From Longispora sp047121295 (GTDB lineage Bacteria > Actinomycetota > Actinomycetes > Mycobacteriales > Micromonosporaceae): a stretch of DNA of 64,000 bases. The stretch's first letter is position 1; the number at the start of each line of letters is the position of its first letter. The stretch covers positions 2,604,001 through 2,668,000 of the forward strand of contig NZ_CP139447.1 of assembly GCF_047121295.1 (NCBI RefSeq), in the 5' to 3' direction. The position numbers and the translations under genes are program-made. Under the pieces are notes generated by a model. The model had not been told where the DNA came from. It did no database searches and saw nothing but the letters and a program-made list of their open reading frames with translations. Below are positions 50,801 through 58,291 of this stretch, one piece after another.

Positions 50801-52348
50801 TCAGGCCAGGTGCTCCCCGAGGAGCCACAAGGGCAACGGACCCTCGTCGAGTACCGCCTCGTGGAAGCCCAGCGCGTCCCGGTCGCCGCGCAGTTCCCGG
50901 ATGTACCAGTGCCCCAGGTGGTAGGCCAGCGCCTGCCCGGGGTCGTCCACCGCGTACCGGACCAGCTCCGTGCCGATCTCCACCTCGGACAGGAAACCGG
51001 TGCGCCGCAGGTACGCCCCGGCCCGCTCGAACGTCCAGCCCAGCGCGTTCAGCCCGGTGTCCACCACGAGCCGGGCCGCGTGGAACCGCTCCGAGCACAG
51101 CCGCCCGTACCGGTCGACCGGGTCCTCGTAGAGCCCCCACTCGTAGCCGAGGCCGGCCGCGTACTCCGCCCAGCCCTCGCAGTACCCGGCGAGGGAGAAC
51201 GTCCGCTGCGACGAGAACTCCCGGCGCACCGGGTGCAGCCGGTCGTTCTCCAGCTGCCGGCCGATCTGCAGGTGGTGCCCGGGCAGCCCCTCGTGCAGGA
51301 TCAGGCTGGCCGCCTGCACCATCGGCCGGTTCGGCAGGTCGGAGCCGTTGTACCGGTAGTAGGCGGTGCCGTCCGGGCCGGGCACGTCGTAGTACCCCCA
51401 GGTCAGCCCGGCCTCCAGCGCCGGGTCGAGCCGCTGGAGCGCGAACGGCGCGGCCGGCAGCTTCGCGAACTGCCCGGCGAGCATCGGCAGCACCCGGTCC
51501 AGGTGCCCCCGCAGCCGGCGCTCCACCTCCGCCGGGTCGGCCGCGAACGTCGCCGGATCCGCCAGCAGCGCCGCCCGGTGCGCGTCCTCGTCGACGATGC
51601 CCAGCTCGTCGCGGATCCGCCCGGTCAGCCGCTCGACCTCGGCCAGCCCGATCGCGTGGATCCGCTCGGCGGTCAGGTCCAGGCCGGTGTGCAGCCGGAT
51701 CAGCCCGGCGTAGCACTCGGCACCGCCCGGGTAGTGGTGCATGCCGCCCTCGGCGGGGCCGGCACCGGCATGGGCGGTGATGTCGCCGATCAGCGCGTCG
51801 AACGCCGCCCCGAGCCGGCGCAGCGCGGCCTCCGGCGCCGGCAGGGCCGCCCCGGCGGTGGCGTGCCCGCGCAGGGTCTCCAGCGCCGACCCGACCGCCG
51901 ACCCGGGCAGGTGCACGCCCCGGGCCCGCTGCTCGGCGAGCGTGGCCCGGAGCTGCTCGACCGCCCCGATGTGCGAGTCGAGCAGGGCGTGAAACCGCTC
52001 GGGCCCGTCCGGGTCGTCGAGGTCGACGCCGGTCAGGCTCGCGCGCTGGTCGCCGAGAACCATCGCGTTGTACGTCGTGACCGGGAACCTGTACCAGAAC
52101 CGCTCCGGCTCGGCGACCTCGTGCCCGAGATGGTCGCGGAGGTAGCCGGCGGTCAGCCGGTCCGCCCCGGACACCTCGATCCGGTCGAGCCGGTCGAGCA
52201 GCGCGGCGGCGTCGGCGGCCTGCCGGTGCACCGCGTCGGGCCCGCCGTCGGGCAGCGTGGTGACGGCCCGGCCGGCGCGCTCGGCGGCCCACGGGTCACG
52301 GGCCAGGATGCCGTCCCACACCTGGTCGGCGAGGTTCTGAAGCTCCAC
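50801..52348 (-). CDS. DUF885-family protein, probable zinc metallopeptidase-like
   Basis: Predicted 515 aa. The motif LHEGLPGHHLQI (HExxxHH, about 350) and YCEGWAEYAAGLGYEW with a downstream Glu are the conserved metal-site blocks of DUF885, a family related to M3-like metallopeptidases. YYDVPGPDGTAYYRYNGSDL is another family block. No signal peptide, so cytosolic. Activity on peptides is likely but substrate unknown. ATG 52348. Confidence 0.82.
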   Translation of the reverse strand: MELQNLADQVWDGILARDPWAAERAGRAVTTLPDGGPDAVHRQAADAAALLDRLDRIEVSGADRLTAGYLRDHLGHEVAEPERFWYRFPVTTYNAMVLGDQRASLTGVDLDDPDGPERFHALLDSHIGAVEQLRATLAEQRARGVHLPGSAVGSALETLRGHATAGAALPAPEAALRRLGAAFDALIGDITAHAGAGPAEGGMHHYPGGAECYAGLIRLHTGLDLTAERIHAIGLAEVERLTGRIRDELGIVDEDAHRAALLADPATFAADPAEVERRLRGHLDRVLPMLAGQFAKLPAAPFALQRLDPALEAGLTWGYYDVPGPDGTAYYRYNGSDLPNRPMVQAASLILHEGLPGHHLQIGRQLENDRLHPVRREFSSQRTFSLAGYCEGWAEYAAGLGYEWGLYEDPVDRYGRLCSERFHAARLVVDTGLNALGWTFERAGAYLRRTGFLSEVEIGTELVRYAVDDPGQALAYHLGHWYIRELRGDRDALGFHEAVLDEGPLPLWLLGEHLA

Positions 52349-52453
52349 GGCGACAGCCTAGATCAACTTCCCGCCCGCCGCCGGCTGGTAGCGTCCGGCG
52401 GGCACAGAGCGGGTGCGGGTGCTCCGACGCCGCACGGGACGGAGTGACCACCG

Positions 52454-52948
52454 ATGACGCCGATCCGGGTGAATCTGGTCGCGGGGCACAAGGACACGGG
52501 CGAGCCGGTCCTCGAAGAGGTGCTCGTCTCGCGGCTCGCCGACGGCGACTACCGGCTCCTGGTGACACCGGGACTCGTGCTCGGCGTCGCGGCCGGCGAC
52601 ACCATCTCCGTCGACGAGGAGTCGCACCTGCACGCACTCGTGGCCCGGGGCGGGAACATCGCCGTCCACGTCTACGGCAACGCCGCCTCGGTGCTGTCGG
52701 TCGCCGACGATATCCGGGCGCTCGGCGGTTGGCACGACGGCGGGCTCAAGGAGGTCCTCACGGTCTACACCGTGCCCTACCGCGACGGCTTCCGGGCGCT
52801 CGAAGCCATTCTGAACGGCCTGGTCCACAGCGATCCGGCGATCGAGTGGTACTACGGGAACGTCTACGCCGCCGACGAGGTGACCCCGCTGCGCTGGTGG
52901 GACGAGGATGCCACGGCGACCACCGGCCAGAACGTGCCGAGCGGATAG
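52454..52948 (+). CDS. DUF4265-like protein
   Basis: Predicted 164 aa. VLEEVLVSRLADGDYRLLVTPGLVLGVAAGDTI resembles the start of DUF4265 proteins, which are often found alone and have no known role. No signal or membrane segment. Divergent from the DUF885 gene across a 105-bp gap. Confidence 0.6.
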   Translation: MTPIRVNLVAGHKDTGEPVLEEVLVSRLADGDYRLLVTPGLVLGVAAGDTISVDEESHLHALVARGGNIAVHVYGNAASVLSVADDIRALGGWHDGGLKEVLTVYTVPYRDGFRALEAILNGLVHSDPAIEWYYGNVYAADEVTPLRWWDEDATATTGQNVPSG

Positions 52949-52986
52949 CGCGGGCGTCGGCGTACCCGTCAAATGATCTTGGTTGT

Positions 52987-52992
52987 TAGGGT
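52987..52992 (+). promoter_or_regulatory. putative -10 of leaderless acetyltransferase gene
   Basis: TAGGGT, 6 bases before the ATG at 52999, with no ribosome site in between. Confidence 0.35.
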
Positions 52993-52998
52993 GGCGGC

Positions 52999-53526
52999 AT
53001 GCCCGAACTCCAGCTTCTGCGCGCCGACCACGCCCCGGCCCTGCTCGCCTTCGAGTGGGAGAACCGGGCCTACTTCGCCGCCGCCGTGCCCGACCGGGGC
53101 GACGCCTACTTCGCGGAGTTCGCCGCCCGGCACGCCGCGCTGCTGGCCGAGCAGGCGGCCGGGGTGTGCCGGTTCCACGTGCTCGTGGCCGACGACGGCG
53201 CGATCGTCGGGCGGGTCAACCTGATGGACCTGGTCGACGGCGCGGCGGAACTCGGCTACCGGATCGCGGAGCGGGCCACGGGCCGGGGCCTGGCCCGCGC
53301 GGCGGTCACCGGGCTCTGCGCCCTCGCCGCCACCGACTACGGCCTCGACACGCTGCGGGCCGCGACCACCGTGGACAATCACGGCTCGCGTGCCGTGCTG
53401 GCCCGGACCGGGTTCGTGCCCGTGGGGGAGACGGTGCTCGGCGGGCGGCCGGGGCTGCTGTTCGCCCGCGACCTGCGCGAGTCCCACACCGGCCCCGCGC
53501 TCCGCGCCCCGCGCGACCACGCCTGA
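52999..53526 (+). CDS. GNAT-family N-acetyltransferase (RimJ/RimL-like)
   Basis: Predicted 175 aa. The acetyl-CoA binding core is YRIAERATGRGLARAAVTGLCALAATDYGLDTLRAATTVDNHGSRAVLARTGFVPVGE, with RATGRG as the pyrophosphate loop and the N.(G/A)SRAVL.R.GF box of RimJ/RimL-type enzymes. It would acetylate an amine, commonly a protein N-terminus or small molecule. Possibly leaderless start. Convergent with the cluster regulator. Confidence 0.9.
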   Translation: MPELQLLRADHAPALLAFEWENRAYFAAAVPDRGDAYFAEFAARHAALLAEQAAGVCRFHVLVADDGAIVGRVNLMDLVDGAAELGYRIAERATGRGLARAAVTGLCALAATDYGLDTLRAATTVDNHGSRAVLARTGFVPVGETVLGGRPGLLFARDLRESHTGPALRAPRDHA

Positions 53527-53536
53527 GCCAACCAGG

Positions 53537-53603
53537 GCGCGGTCGCAGGGCGGACCGCGCGCGACCGGGCGGTGTGCTGGGGGCCGAATGCCCGACCCCC
53601 AGC
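53537..53603. terminator. two hairpins between convergent genes
   Basis: GCGCGGTC/GACCGCGC (53537-53544 with 53553-53560) and GCTGGGGG/CCCCCAGC (53576-53583 with 53596-53603). One probably ends each of the converging acetyltransferase and LuxR-family transcripts. Confidence 0.6.
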
Positions 53604-53610
53604 GGTCCCG

Positions 53611-54606
53611 CTACCCCGACCAGCCACTCTCGAACGCCCGGATCGCCAGCGCGAACCGGGACGTGGCCTGCAGCCGGTCCATGAGGTCGGCGATGCTGCG
53701 CCGGACCGTGCGCACAGACAGGCCCAGCTGGCGGGCGACGGCCTCGTCCTTCGCGCCCGTGCCGAGCAGCCGGAGGATGGAGCGCTCCAGCGGGGAGCAG
53801 GCGCCGGAGTCCCCGTCGAGGTCGGCCAGGGTCCGGCCGCGCGGCCAGTAGGACTCGAACAGGGCCACGAGCGCGGTGAGCAGCCCCGGCTCGCGCGCGA
53901 CGATCGCGCCGCTCTCGGGGTTGTCCGGGTTGAGCGGCACGACCCCGACCTCCTGGTCGACGATGAGCAGCCGCAGCGGCACCGACGGGGCGACCCGGAC
54001 CTCGGCGCCGGCCTGGGTGAGCCTCTTCGCGTACTCCCAGGCGGACGCCTCCCGGCTGATGTTCTCCGGGTAGATCCGGCGCATCCGCACCCCCCGGTCG
54101 AGGACCGCGAGGTCCAGGGGCCGGCTGGCCGCCCGGGTGGCCGTCGGGTTGGCGGCCGTGGGGTTGAACGACAACACCTCCTCGCGCGCGTTGACCGCCA
54201 GCTCCTGGAGCCGGTGCCGGACGGCGGAGATGCCCTCGATCCGCTCGCACAGCCGAGGGTCGGCGTACTGCGCGAACTCCGCCGCGTACTGCGGCAGCGC
54301 CGAGGACAGCGCCGCGAAGCTGCGATGCAGGTGCTGGGTGCGCTCGTCGAGCGCCGCCTGCTCCTGGGCGATCAGGTGCTGCATGGCCAGGACGGGGTGG
54401 GCGGCCATCGGGGCCTTCGCTCCGTCGTGGTGGTCGTGCAGCAGGGACAGGTCGGACATCTGGGCGAGCACGGTGTGCACGTGGTCCTCGGTGCGCCCGA
54501 GCATCCGGGCGAGCTGCTGTGCGTCCAGCTCGGGACACTTCAGCAGCAGCGAATAGACGGTGGGTATCTCACTGTCCTCCGTAATGGTCTGCTCTTCCGT
54601 CGACAT
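53611..54606 (-). CDS. LuxR-family regulator with TrmB-like N-terminus, probable cluster regulator
   Basis: Predicted 331 aa. The N-terminal part (about 10-65, SLLLKCPELDAQQLARMLGRTEDHVHTVLAQMSDL) looks like a TrmB-type winged helix. A middle sensor domain follows, with EEVLSFNPTAANP and GVRMRRIYPEN, and the C-terminal LuxR helix-turn-helix (about 265-325, LSPLERSILRLLGTGAKDEAVARQLGLSVRTVRRSI-type). This architecture is frequent in actinomycete natural-product clusters. GGGGAGG precedes ATG 54606. Divergent from the N-monooxygenase operon across a 447-bp region, so it is the likely switch for that operon. Confidence 0.85.
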   Translation of the reverse strand: MSTEEQTITEDSEIPTVYSLLLKCPELDAQQLARMLGRTEDHVHTVLAQMSDLSLLHDHHDGAKAPMAAHPVLAMQHLIAQEQAALDERTQHLHRSFAALSSALPQYAAEFAQYADPRLCERIEGISAVRHRLQELAVNAREEVLSFNPTAANPTATRAASRPLDLAVLDRGVRMRRIYPENISREASAWEYAKRLTQAGAEVRVAPSVPLRLLIVDQEVGVVPLNPDNPESGAIVAREPGLLTALVALFESYWPRGRTLADLDGDSGACSPLERSILRLLGTGAKDEAVARQLGLSVRTVRRSIADLMDRLQATSRFALAIRAFESGWSG

Positions 54607-55053
54607 CACATGGCCTCCCCGTCATGCATTGCTGACTGTGTGTAGTCGGTCGCATCCTGAACCCCCCGTGGCCTGACCTTTGTGACCGGTCATGATCGAC
54701 TGCCGATGAGTGTACTGCCGAAGGGTGAATAGCCCCCCGACTCCCGAAGCGATCCCTTTGGAGGTCGAAGGGCTAACAAACAATGAGATCCACCTAATTT
54801 TGTGACCCTCCTTACAGGGCTTTGCGCGTAATCACTGATTCGACACCGATTTGGCGAGATTGGCAGCGACCTGCCATGACAGCTTCTGCGACGCCCGGAA
54901 CCGGTGACAGAACCGTCCACTCAGGCTTGGGTAGTGACGGCGGGCGATGCGGCCCGCTCAGCGAAAATGGGGGCTTTGTCTTGCGCATCATCGGGGAGAT
55001 CGATTTCGAATGGGGCTACGCGGTCGGCGCGTCGAACGGGAAGGTGCCCGCTC
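54607..55053. promoter_or_regulatory. divergent regulatory region of the biosynthetic operon
   Basis: 447 bp, clearly more AT-rich (about 54700-54880) than its neighbours. Seen: a 10-bp palindrome TGACCGGTCA (54683-54692), a 9-bp direct repeat TTTGTGACC at 54679-54687 and 54799-54807 (120 bp apart, the first touching the palindrome), and two CGAAGGG repeats. These are candidate sites for the divergent LuxR-family protein. No clear -35/-10 pair; GGGAAGG (55038-55044) is the ribosome site of the N-monooxygenase. Confidence 0.55.
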
Positions 55054-55067
55054 ATGTCGCACCGTGA
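54981..55067 (+). CDS. possible 28-aa leader peptide
   Basis: A TTG preceded by GGGGG (54969-54973, 7 bases away) opens a 28-residue frame that overlaps the first 14 bases of the N-monooxygenase gene, so its translation could couple to that gene. The peptide contains DFEWGYAVGASNG; no family recognised. It may be chance; I list it because the ribosome site and the overlap fit a leader. Confidence 0.25.
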   Translation: MRIIGEIDFEWGYAVGASNGKVPAHVAP

Positions 55068-56340
55068 GGTCGAGCTGCTGGCCATCGGGGCCGGCCCGTC
55101 CAACCTGGCCCTCGCGGTCGGGATCGAGGAACTGGCACCGGCCGACCTGGCCGAGAACACCCTGGTCGTCGAGCAGCACGACACCGTCGCCTGGCAGCGC
55201 GGCATGCTGCTGCCGTGGACGCAGAGCCAGGTGTCCTTCCTCAAGGATCTGGTGACGCTGCGCAACCCGCGCAGCCAGTTCTCCTTCGTCAACTACCTGC
55301 ACGCGACCGGGCGGCTCGACGAGTTCGTCAACCTGGGCAGCTTCACGCCGTACCGGCTGGAGATCTCCGACTACCTGCAGTGGGTGTCGGGGGCGCTGTC
55401 CTCGGTGCGGGTCGAGCACGGCAAGCGGTGCGCCCGGGTCACCCCGGACCGCGCCGACGACGGCGAGATCGTCGGCTGGAACGTCCAGATGGCCGACGGG
55501 GACACGATCGCGGCACGGAACCTGTCCATCGGCATCGGCCGGGACAAGTACGTGCCGGAGGTCTTCAAGGGCCTGCCGGCCGAGCGGGTCATCCACAGCA
55601 CGGAGTACTCCGACCGGATGGCCGCCGTCGACCCCGCCGCCGCCCGCCGGGTGATCGTCGTCGGGGGCGCCCAGAGTGCCGCCGAGATGGTGACCGCGAC
55701 CCACCAGTCGCTGCCCGACGCGAAGGTCACCATGGTCATGCGGTCGATCGGGCTGAACGGCTACGAGTCCAGCCGGTTCACCAACGAGCTGTACTACAGC
55801 TCCTTCATCGACGAGTTCCACGCCTCGGCGCCCGAGGCCCGCGAGCAGATGCTCCGGGAGATGCACCGCAGCAACTACAGCGGGCTCGCCCCGGGCATGC
55901 TCGACAACCTGTACCGGACGATGTATCTCGAGCGCCTCACCGGCGACGAGCGGCTGCGGATGATCACGATGGTGGACATCGTGGACGCCCAGTACACGGA
56001 CGACGAGGTCGTTCTCACCCTGCTCGACCGGCGCACCGGCGTCGCCGAGGAGGTGGCGGCCGACCTGGTCCTGCTGGGCACCGGCTTCGACCGCGAGGTC
56101 CCGAGGGTCGTCCGGCAGCTCGCGGACGCAGCCGGGCTCGACGAGGTGCGGGTCAACCGGGCCTACCGGCTCGACATCCCGGGCTCGGACCGGTCCTCGG
56201 TCTACCTGCAGGGCACCAACGAGGCGACGCACGGCATCGCCGACTCCCTGCTCAGCGTCCTGGCGTCGCGGGCGCAGGACATCATCACCGACCTCGTGTC
56301 CCGTCGCGGGGCGACCGAGCTGCTGGCCGTTTCGGCCTGA
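55054..56340 (+). CDS. SidA/IucD-type lysine/ornithine-like N-monooxygenase
   Basis: Predicted 428 aa. FAD site AIGAGPSNLALAV (about 10-22), substrate-side LPWTQSQVSFLKDLVTLRNP, NADPH site VVGGAQSAAEM (202-212), and the C-terminal LVLLGTGFDREVP and YLQGTNEATHGIADSLLSVL. This is a flavin N-hydroxylase that converts the side-chain amine of Lys, Orn or a related diamine to a hydroxylamine. The ATG at 55054 follows GGGAAGG; an ORF start at 54904 would add 50 unlike residues. No NIS or NRPS siderophore gene follows. Instead a cupin and a MetRS-like gene come next, the set used to build N-N bonds from N-hydroxylated diamines. Confidence 0.92.
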   Translation: MSHREVELLAIGAGPSNLALAVGIEELAPADLAENTLVVEQHDTVAWQRGMLLPWTQSQVSFLKDLVTLRNPRSQFSFVNYLHATGRLDEFVNLGSFTPYRLEISDYLQWVSGALSSVRVEHGKRCARVTPDRADDGEIVGWNVQMADGDTIAARNLSIGIGRDKYVPEVFKGLPAERVIHSTEYSDRMAAVDPAAARRVIVVGGAQSAAEMVTATHQSLPDAKVTMVMRSIGLNGYESSRFTNELYYSSFIDEFHASAPEAREQMLREMHRSNYSGLAPGMLDNLYRTMYLERLTGDERLRMITMVDIVDAQYTDDEVVLTLLDRRTGVAEEVAADLVLLGTGFDREVPRVVRQLADAAGLDEVRVNRAYRLDIPGSDRSSVYLQGTNEATHGIADSLLSVLASRAQDIITDLVSRRGATELLAVSA

Positions 56341-56354
56341 GAGGGGACACCACC

Positions 56355-56723
56355 ATGGAATTTCGCAGGCTGGACCGCGAGAACCTGACCCACGAGTACG
56401 GCCTGGACTCCCAGCGGATCCTGCCGTGGCCCGTGCTGAACGCGCCGTTCGAGGGCGCCTGGTGCGTCGTCGCCCCGGGCACGTCCTCGACGCCGCACTC
56501 GCACCACGAGTACGAGATGTTCATCGCCGTCTCCGGCGAGGCCGTGCTGGAGAGCGAGGGCAAGCGCGCGCCGTTCCGGGAGGGCGACGTCGTGCACTTC
56601 CTCCCGGGTACCCGGCACGAGGTGATCAACGAGGGCGACTCGGACTTCCAGTTCTTCAGCGTCTGGTGGGACGCGGAGATGACGGAGCGGTTCGCCGAGC
56701 GGCACGGGGCGGCGGCACCGTGA
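56355..56723 (+). CDS. stand-alone cupin, probable hydrazine-forming partner
   Basis: Predicted 122 aa, a single small beta-barrel. Cupin motif 1 is TPHSHHEYEM with metal ligands His48, His50 and Glu54, and motif 2 is GDVVHFLPGTRHEVIN with His88, so the metal site is complete. In described hydrazine synthetases (the s56-p1 enzyme Spb40 and relatives) a cupin domain is fused to a MetRS-like domain and rearranges an aminoacyl ester of an N-hydroxy diamine into an N-N bonded hydrazine. Here the cupin is a separate gene, and the MetRS-like gene starts inside its stop codon (GTGA overlap), which implies a tight complex. ATG at 56355; the ribosome site is GAGGGG. Confidence 0.85.
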   Translation: MEFRRLDRENLTHEYGLDSQRILPWPVLNAPFEGAWCVVAPGTSSTPHSHHEYEMFIAVSGEAVLESEGKRAPFREGDVVHFLPGTRHEVINEGDSDFQFFSVWWDAEMTERFAERHGAAAP

Positions 56724-58291
56724 GCTCACAGCGGCTGACGGTCGTCATCGGGCCGTCAGCCACCCCCAACGGTGGCCTGCACGTCGGCCACATGGCGGGG
56801 CCGTACCTGGGCGCCGACGTCTACGCCCGCTACCAGCGCTCCCGGGGCCACCGGGTCATGTTCACCACCGGTACCGACGACAGCCAGACCTACGTCGACA
56901 CCACGGCCCGGCGGCGGGGCATCACCACCGGCCAGCTCCTCGTGGAGGCCGCCGCCGACATCCAGGCCAGCCTGGACGCCCTCGGCATCTCGGTGGACGC
57001 GTTCGTGCCCTCCGACGCGGTGTACCGCACCCACGTGCTCAGCTTCGTCACCGCCCTGCACGAGGCCGGGCGGTTGCGGCTGCGCACGGTGCGGCTGCCG
57101 TACTCGGCGGCGCGCGGGGAGTACCTGATCGACGGGCTCGTCGCCGGGGACTGCGCGGTGTGCCTGGCCGACACGTGCGGCGGGGTGTGCGAGAGCTGCG
57201 GGCACCACGTCGACTACGAGCGGCTGCACAACCTCCGCTCGACGGCCGACCCCGCCGACCCGGTGACGCTGCGCGAGGCGACGATCCTGGTGCTGCCGAT
57301 GGAGGAGTACCGGGCCGAGCTGGAGAGCTACCACGCGAACCGGCCGTTCCGCTGGCGACCGCACATCGAGCAGATCATCGACGAGCTGCTCGGCCGGCCG
57401 CTGCTGGACATGGCGGTCACGTACCCGATCGCCCGGGGCATCCCGGCACCCTTCCCGGAGGTGCCCGGTCAGGTGATCAACCCGTGGGTCGAGGCCATGC
57501 CGGCGTCGATCCACGGCACCTGGTGGGGCATGGCGCGCGCGGGGGAGCGGACCGAGGCGCCCGACGAGCAGTGGCGCGCCGAGCACGACGCCCGGCTCGT
57601 GTACTTCGTCGGCTACGACAACGCGCCGAACTGGTCGCTGACGTACCTGGCGCTGCTGATGGCGCACGGCGACCGCTACATCCGACCGGAGGCCATCGTG
57701 TGCAACGAGTTCTACGAGCTCGACCACGAGAAGTTCTCCACCAGCCGGGGCCACCTGGTGCGCAGCGTGGACCTGGCGGCCGAGGTGCCCCGGGACCTGG
57801 TCCGGTTCTTCCTGGCCCTGACCGGCCCGGAGAACCAGCGGACGAACTTCAGCCGTCCGGCCGTCGACGACGTGGCGAACCGCAGGCTCGTCGAGCCGTG
57901 GAACGCGCTCGCCGACGCGGTGGCGAAGGCGACCGTGGGCCTGGAGCCCGGCACCGAGCTGCCGGTGACCCCGGCCGGCCGGCAGCGGGCGGCGGCGCTG
58001 ATCGAGCGGTTCGAGCTGTGCTACGAGCTGCCCACCTTCAGCCTGACCAGGGCCGCCGAGGGCATCGCCGCCCAGACGGCCCGGCTGGCGGAGCTGGCGG
58101 AGGCCAGGCTCGGGGCGGAGCCGGCGGCGCTCGGCGACCTGTTGCTGGAGGTGCGGATCCTGCTCGACTGCGCGGCTCCGGTCCTCGTGGACGTGGCCGG
58201 AACCCCCGACTGGCCGGGTGCTGACAACACGGCGATTTCGGTGTTCACTGTGCCCAAACTACCGTCTACTGTCGAATTGAGTCTTCCGTGA
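56720..58291 (+). CDS. methionyl-tRNA-synthetase-like amino acid-activating enzyme
   Basis: Predicted 523 aa from GTG. The class I synthetase signatures are intact: HVGH (21-24) for HIGH and KFSTS (338-342) for KMSKS. The MetRS zinc-knuckle insert with five Cys (145, 148, 153, 157, 160) is present. The C-terminal anticodon-domain region is weakly preserved. Together with a cupin and an amine N-hydroxylase it fits the adenylating half of a hydrazine synthetase, which would load an amino acid as an ester onto the N-hydroxyl of a Lys/Orn-like substrate. A housekeeping MetRS is unlikely in this operon. Overlaps the cupin before it and the MFS gene after it. Confidence 0.88.
   Translation: MSSQRLTVVIGPSATPNGGLHVGHMAGPYLGADVYARYQRSRGHRVMFTTGTDDSQTYVDTTARRRGITTGQLLVEAAADIQASLDALGISVDAFVPSDAVYRTHVLSFVTALHEAGRLRLRTVRLPYSAARGEYLIDGLVAGDCAVCLADTCGGVCESCGHHVDYERLHNLRSTADPADPVTLREATILVLPMEEYRAELESYHANRPFRWRPHIEQIIDELLGRPLLDMAVTYPIARGIPAPFPEVPGQVINPWVEAMPASIHGTWWGMARAGERTEAPDEQWRAEHDARLVYFVGYDNAPNWSLTYLALLMAHGDRYIRPEAIVCNEFYELDHEKFSTSRGHLVRSVDLAAEVPRDLVRFFLALTGPENQRTNFSRPAVDDVANRRLVEPWNALADAVAKATVGLEPGTELPVTPAGRQRAAALIERFELCYELPTFSLTRAAEGIAAQTARLAELAEARLGAEPAALGDLLLEVRILLDCAAPVLVDVAGTPDWPGADNTAISVFTVPKLPSTVELSLP

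Noticed and set aside
54690..54920. 76-codon minus-strand frame in the cluster control region
   Set aside because: Lies in the AT-richer regulatory DNA, has no ribosome site and no recognisable motif.
54904..55053. 50-residue N-terminal extension of the N-monooxygenase
   Set aside because: Unlike the family, and the ATG at 55054 has a good ribosome site right before the FAD motif.
55054..56340. Start of a hydroxamate siderophore cluster
   Set aside because: No NIS synthetase, NRPS or N-acyltransferase follows, and no iron box precedes it; the iron-uptake operon is 15 kb away under its own box.
56720..58291. Housekeeping methionyl-tRNA synthetase
   Set aside because: Weak anticodon-domain region and tight operon placement between a cupin and an exporter beside an amine N-hydroxylase favour a biosynthetic role.
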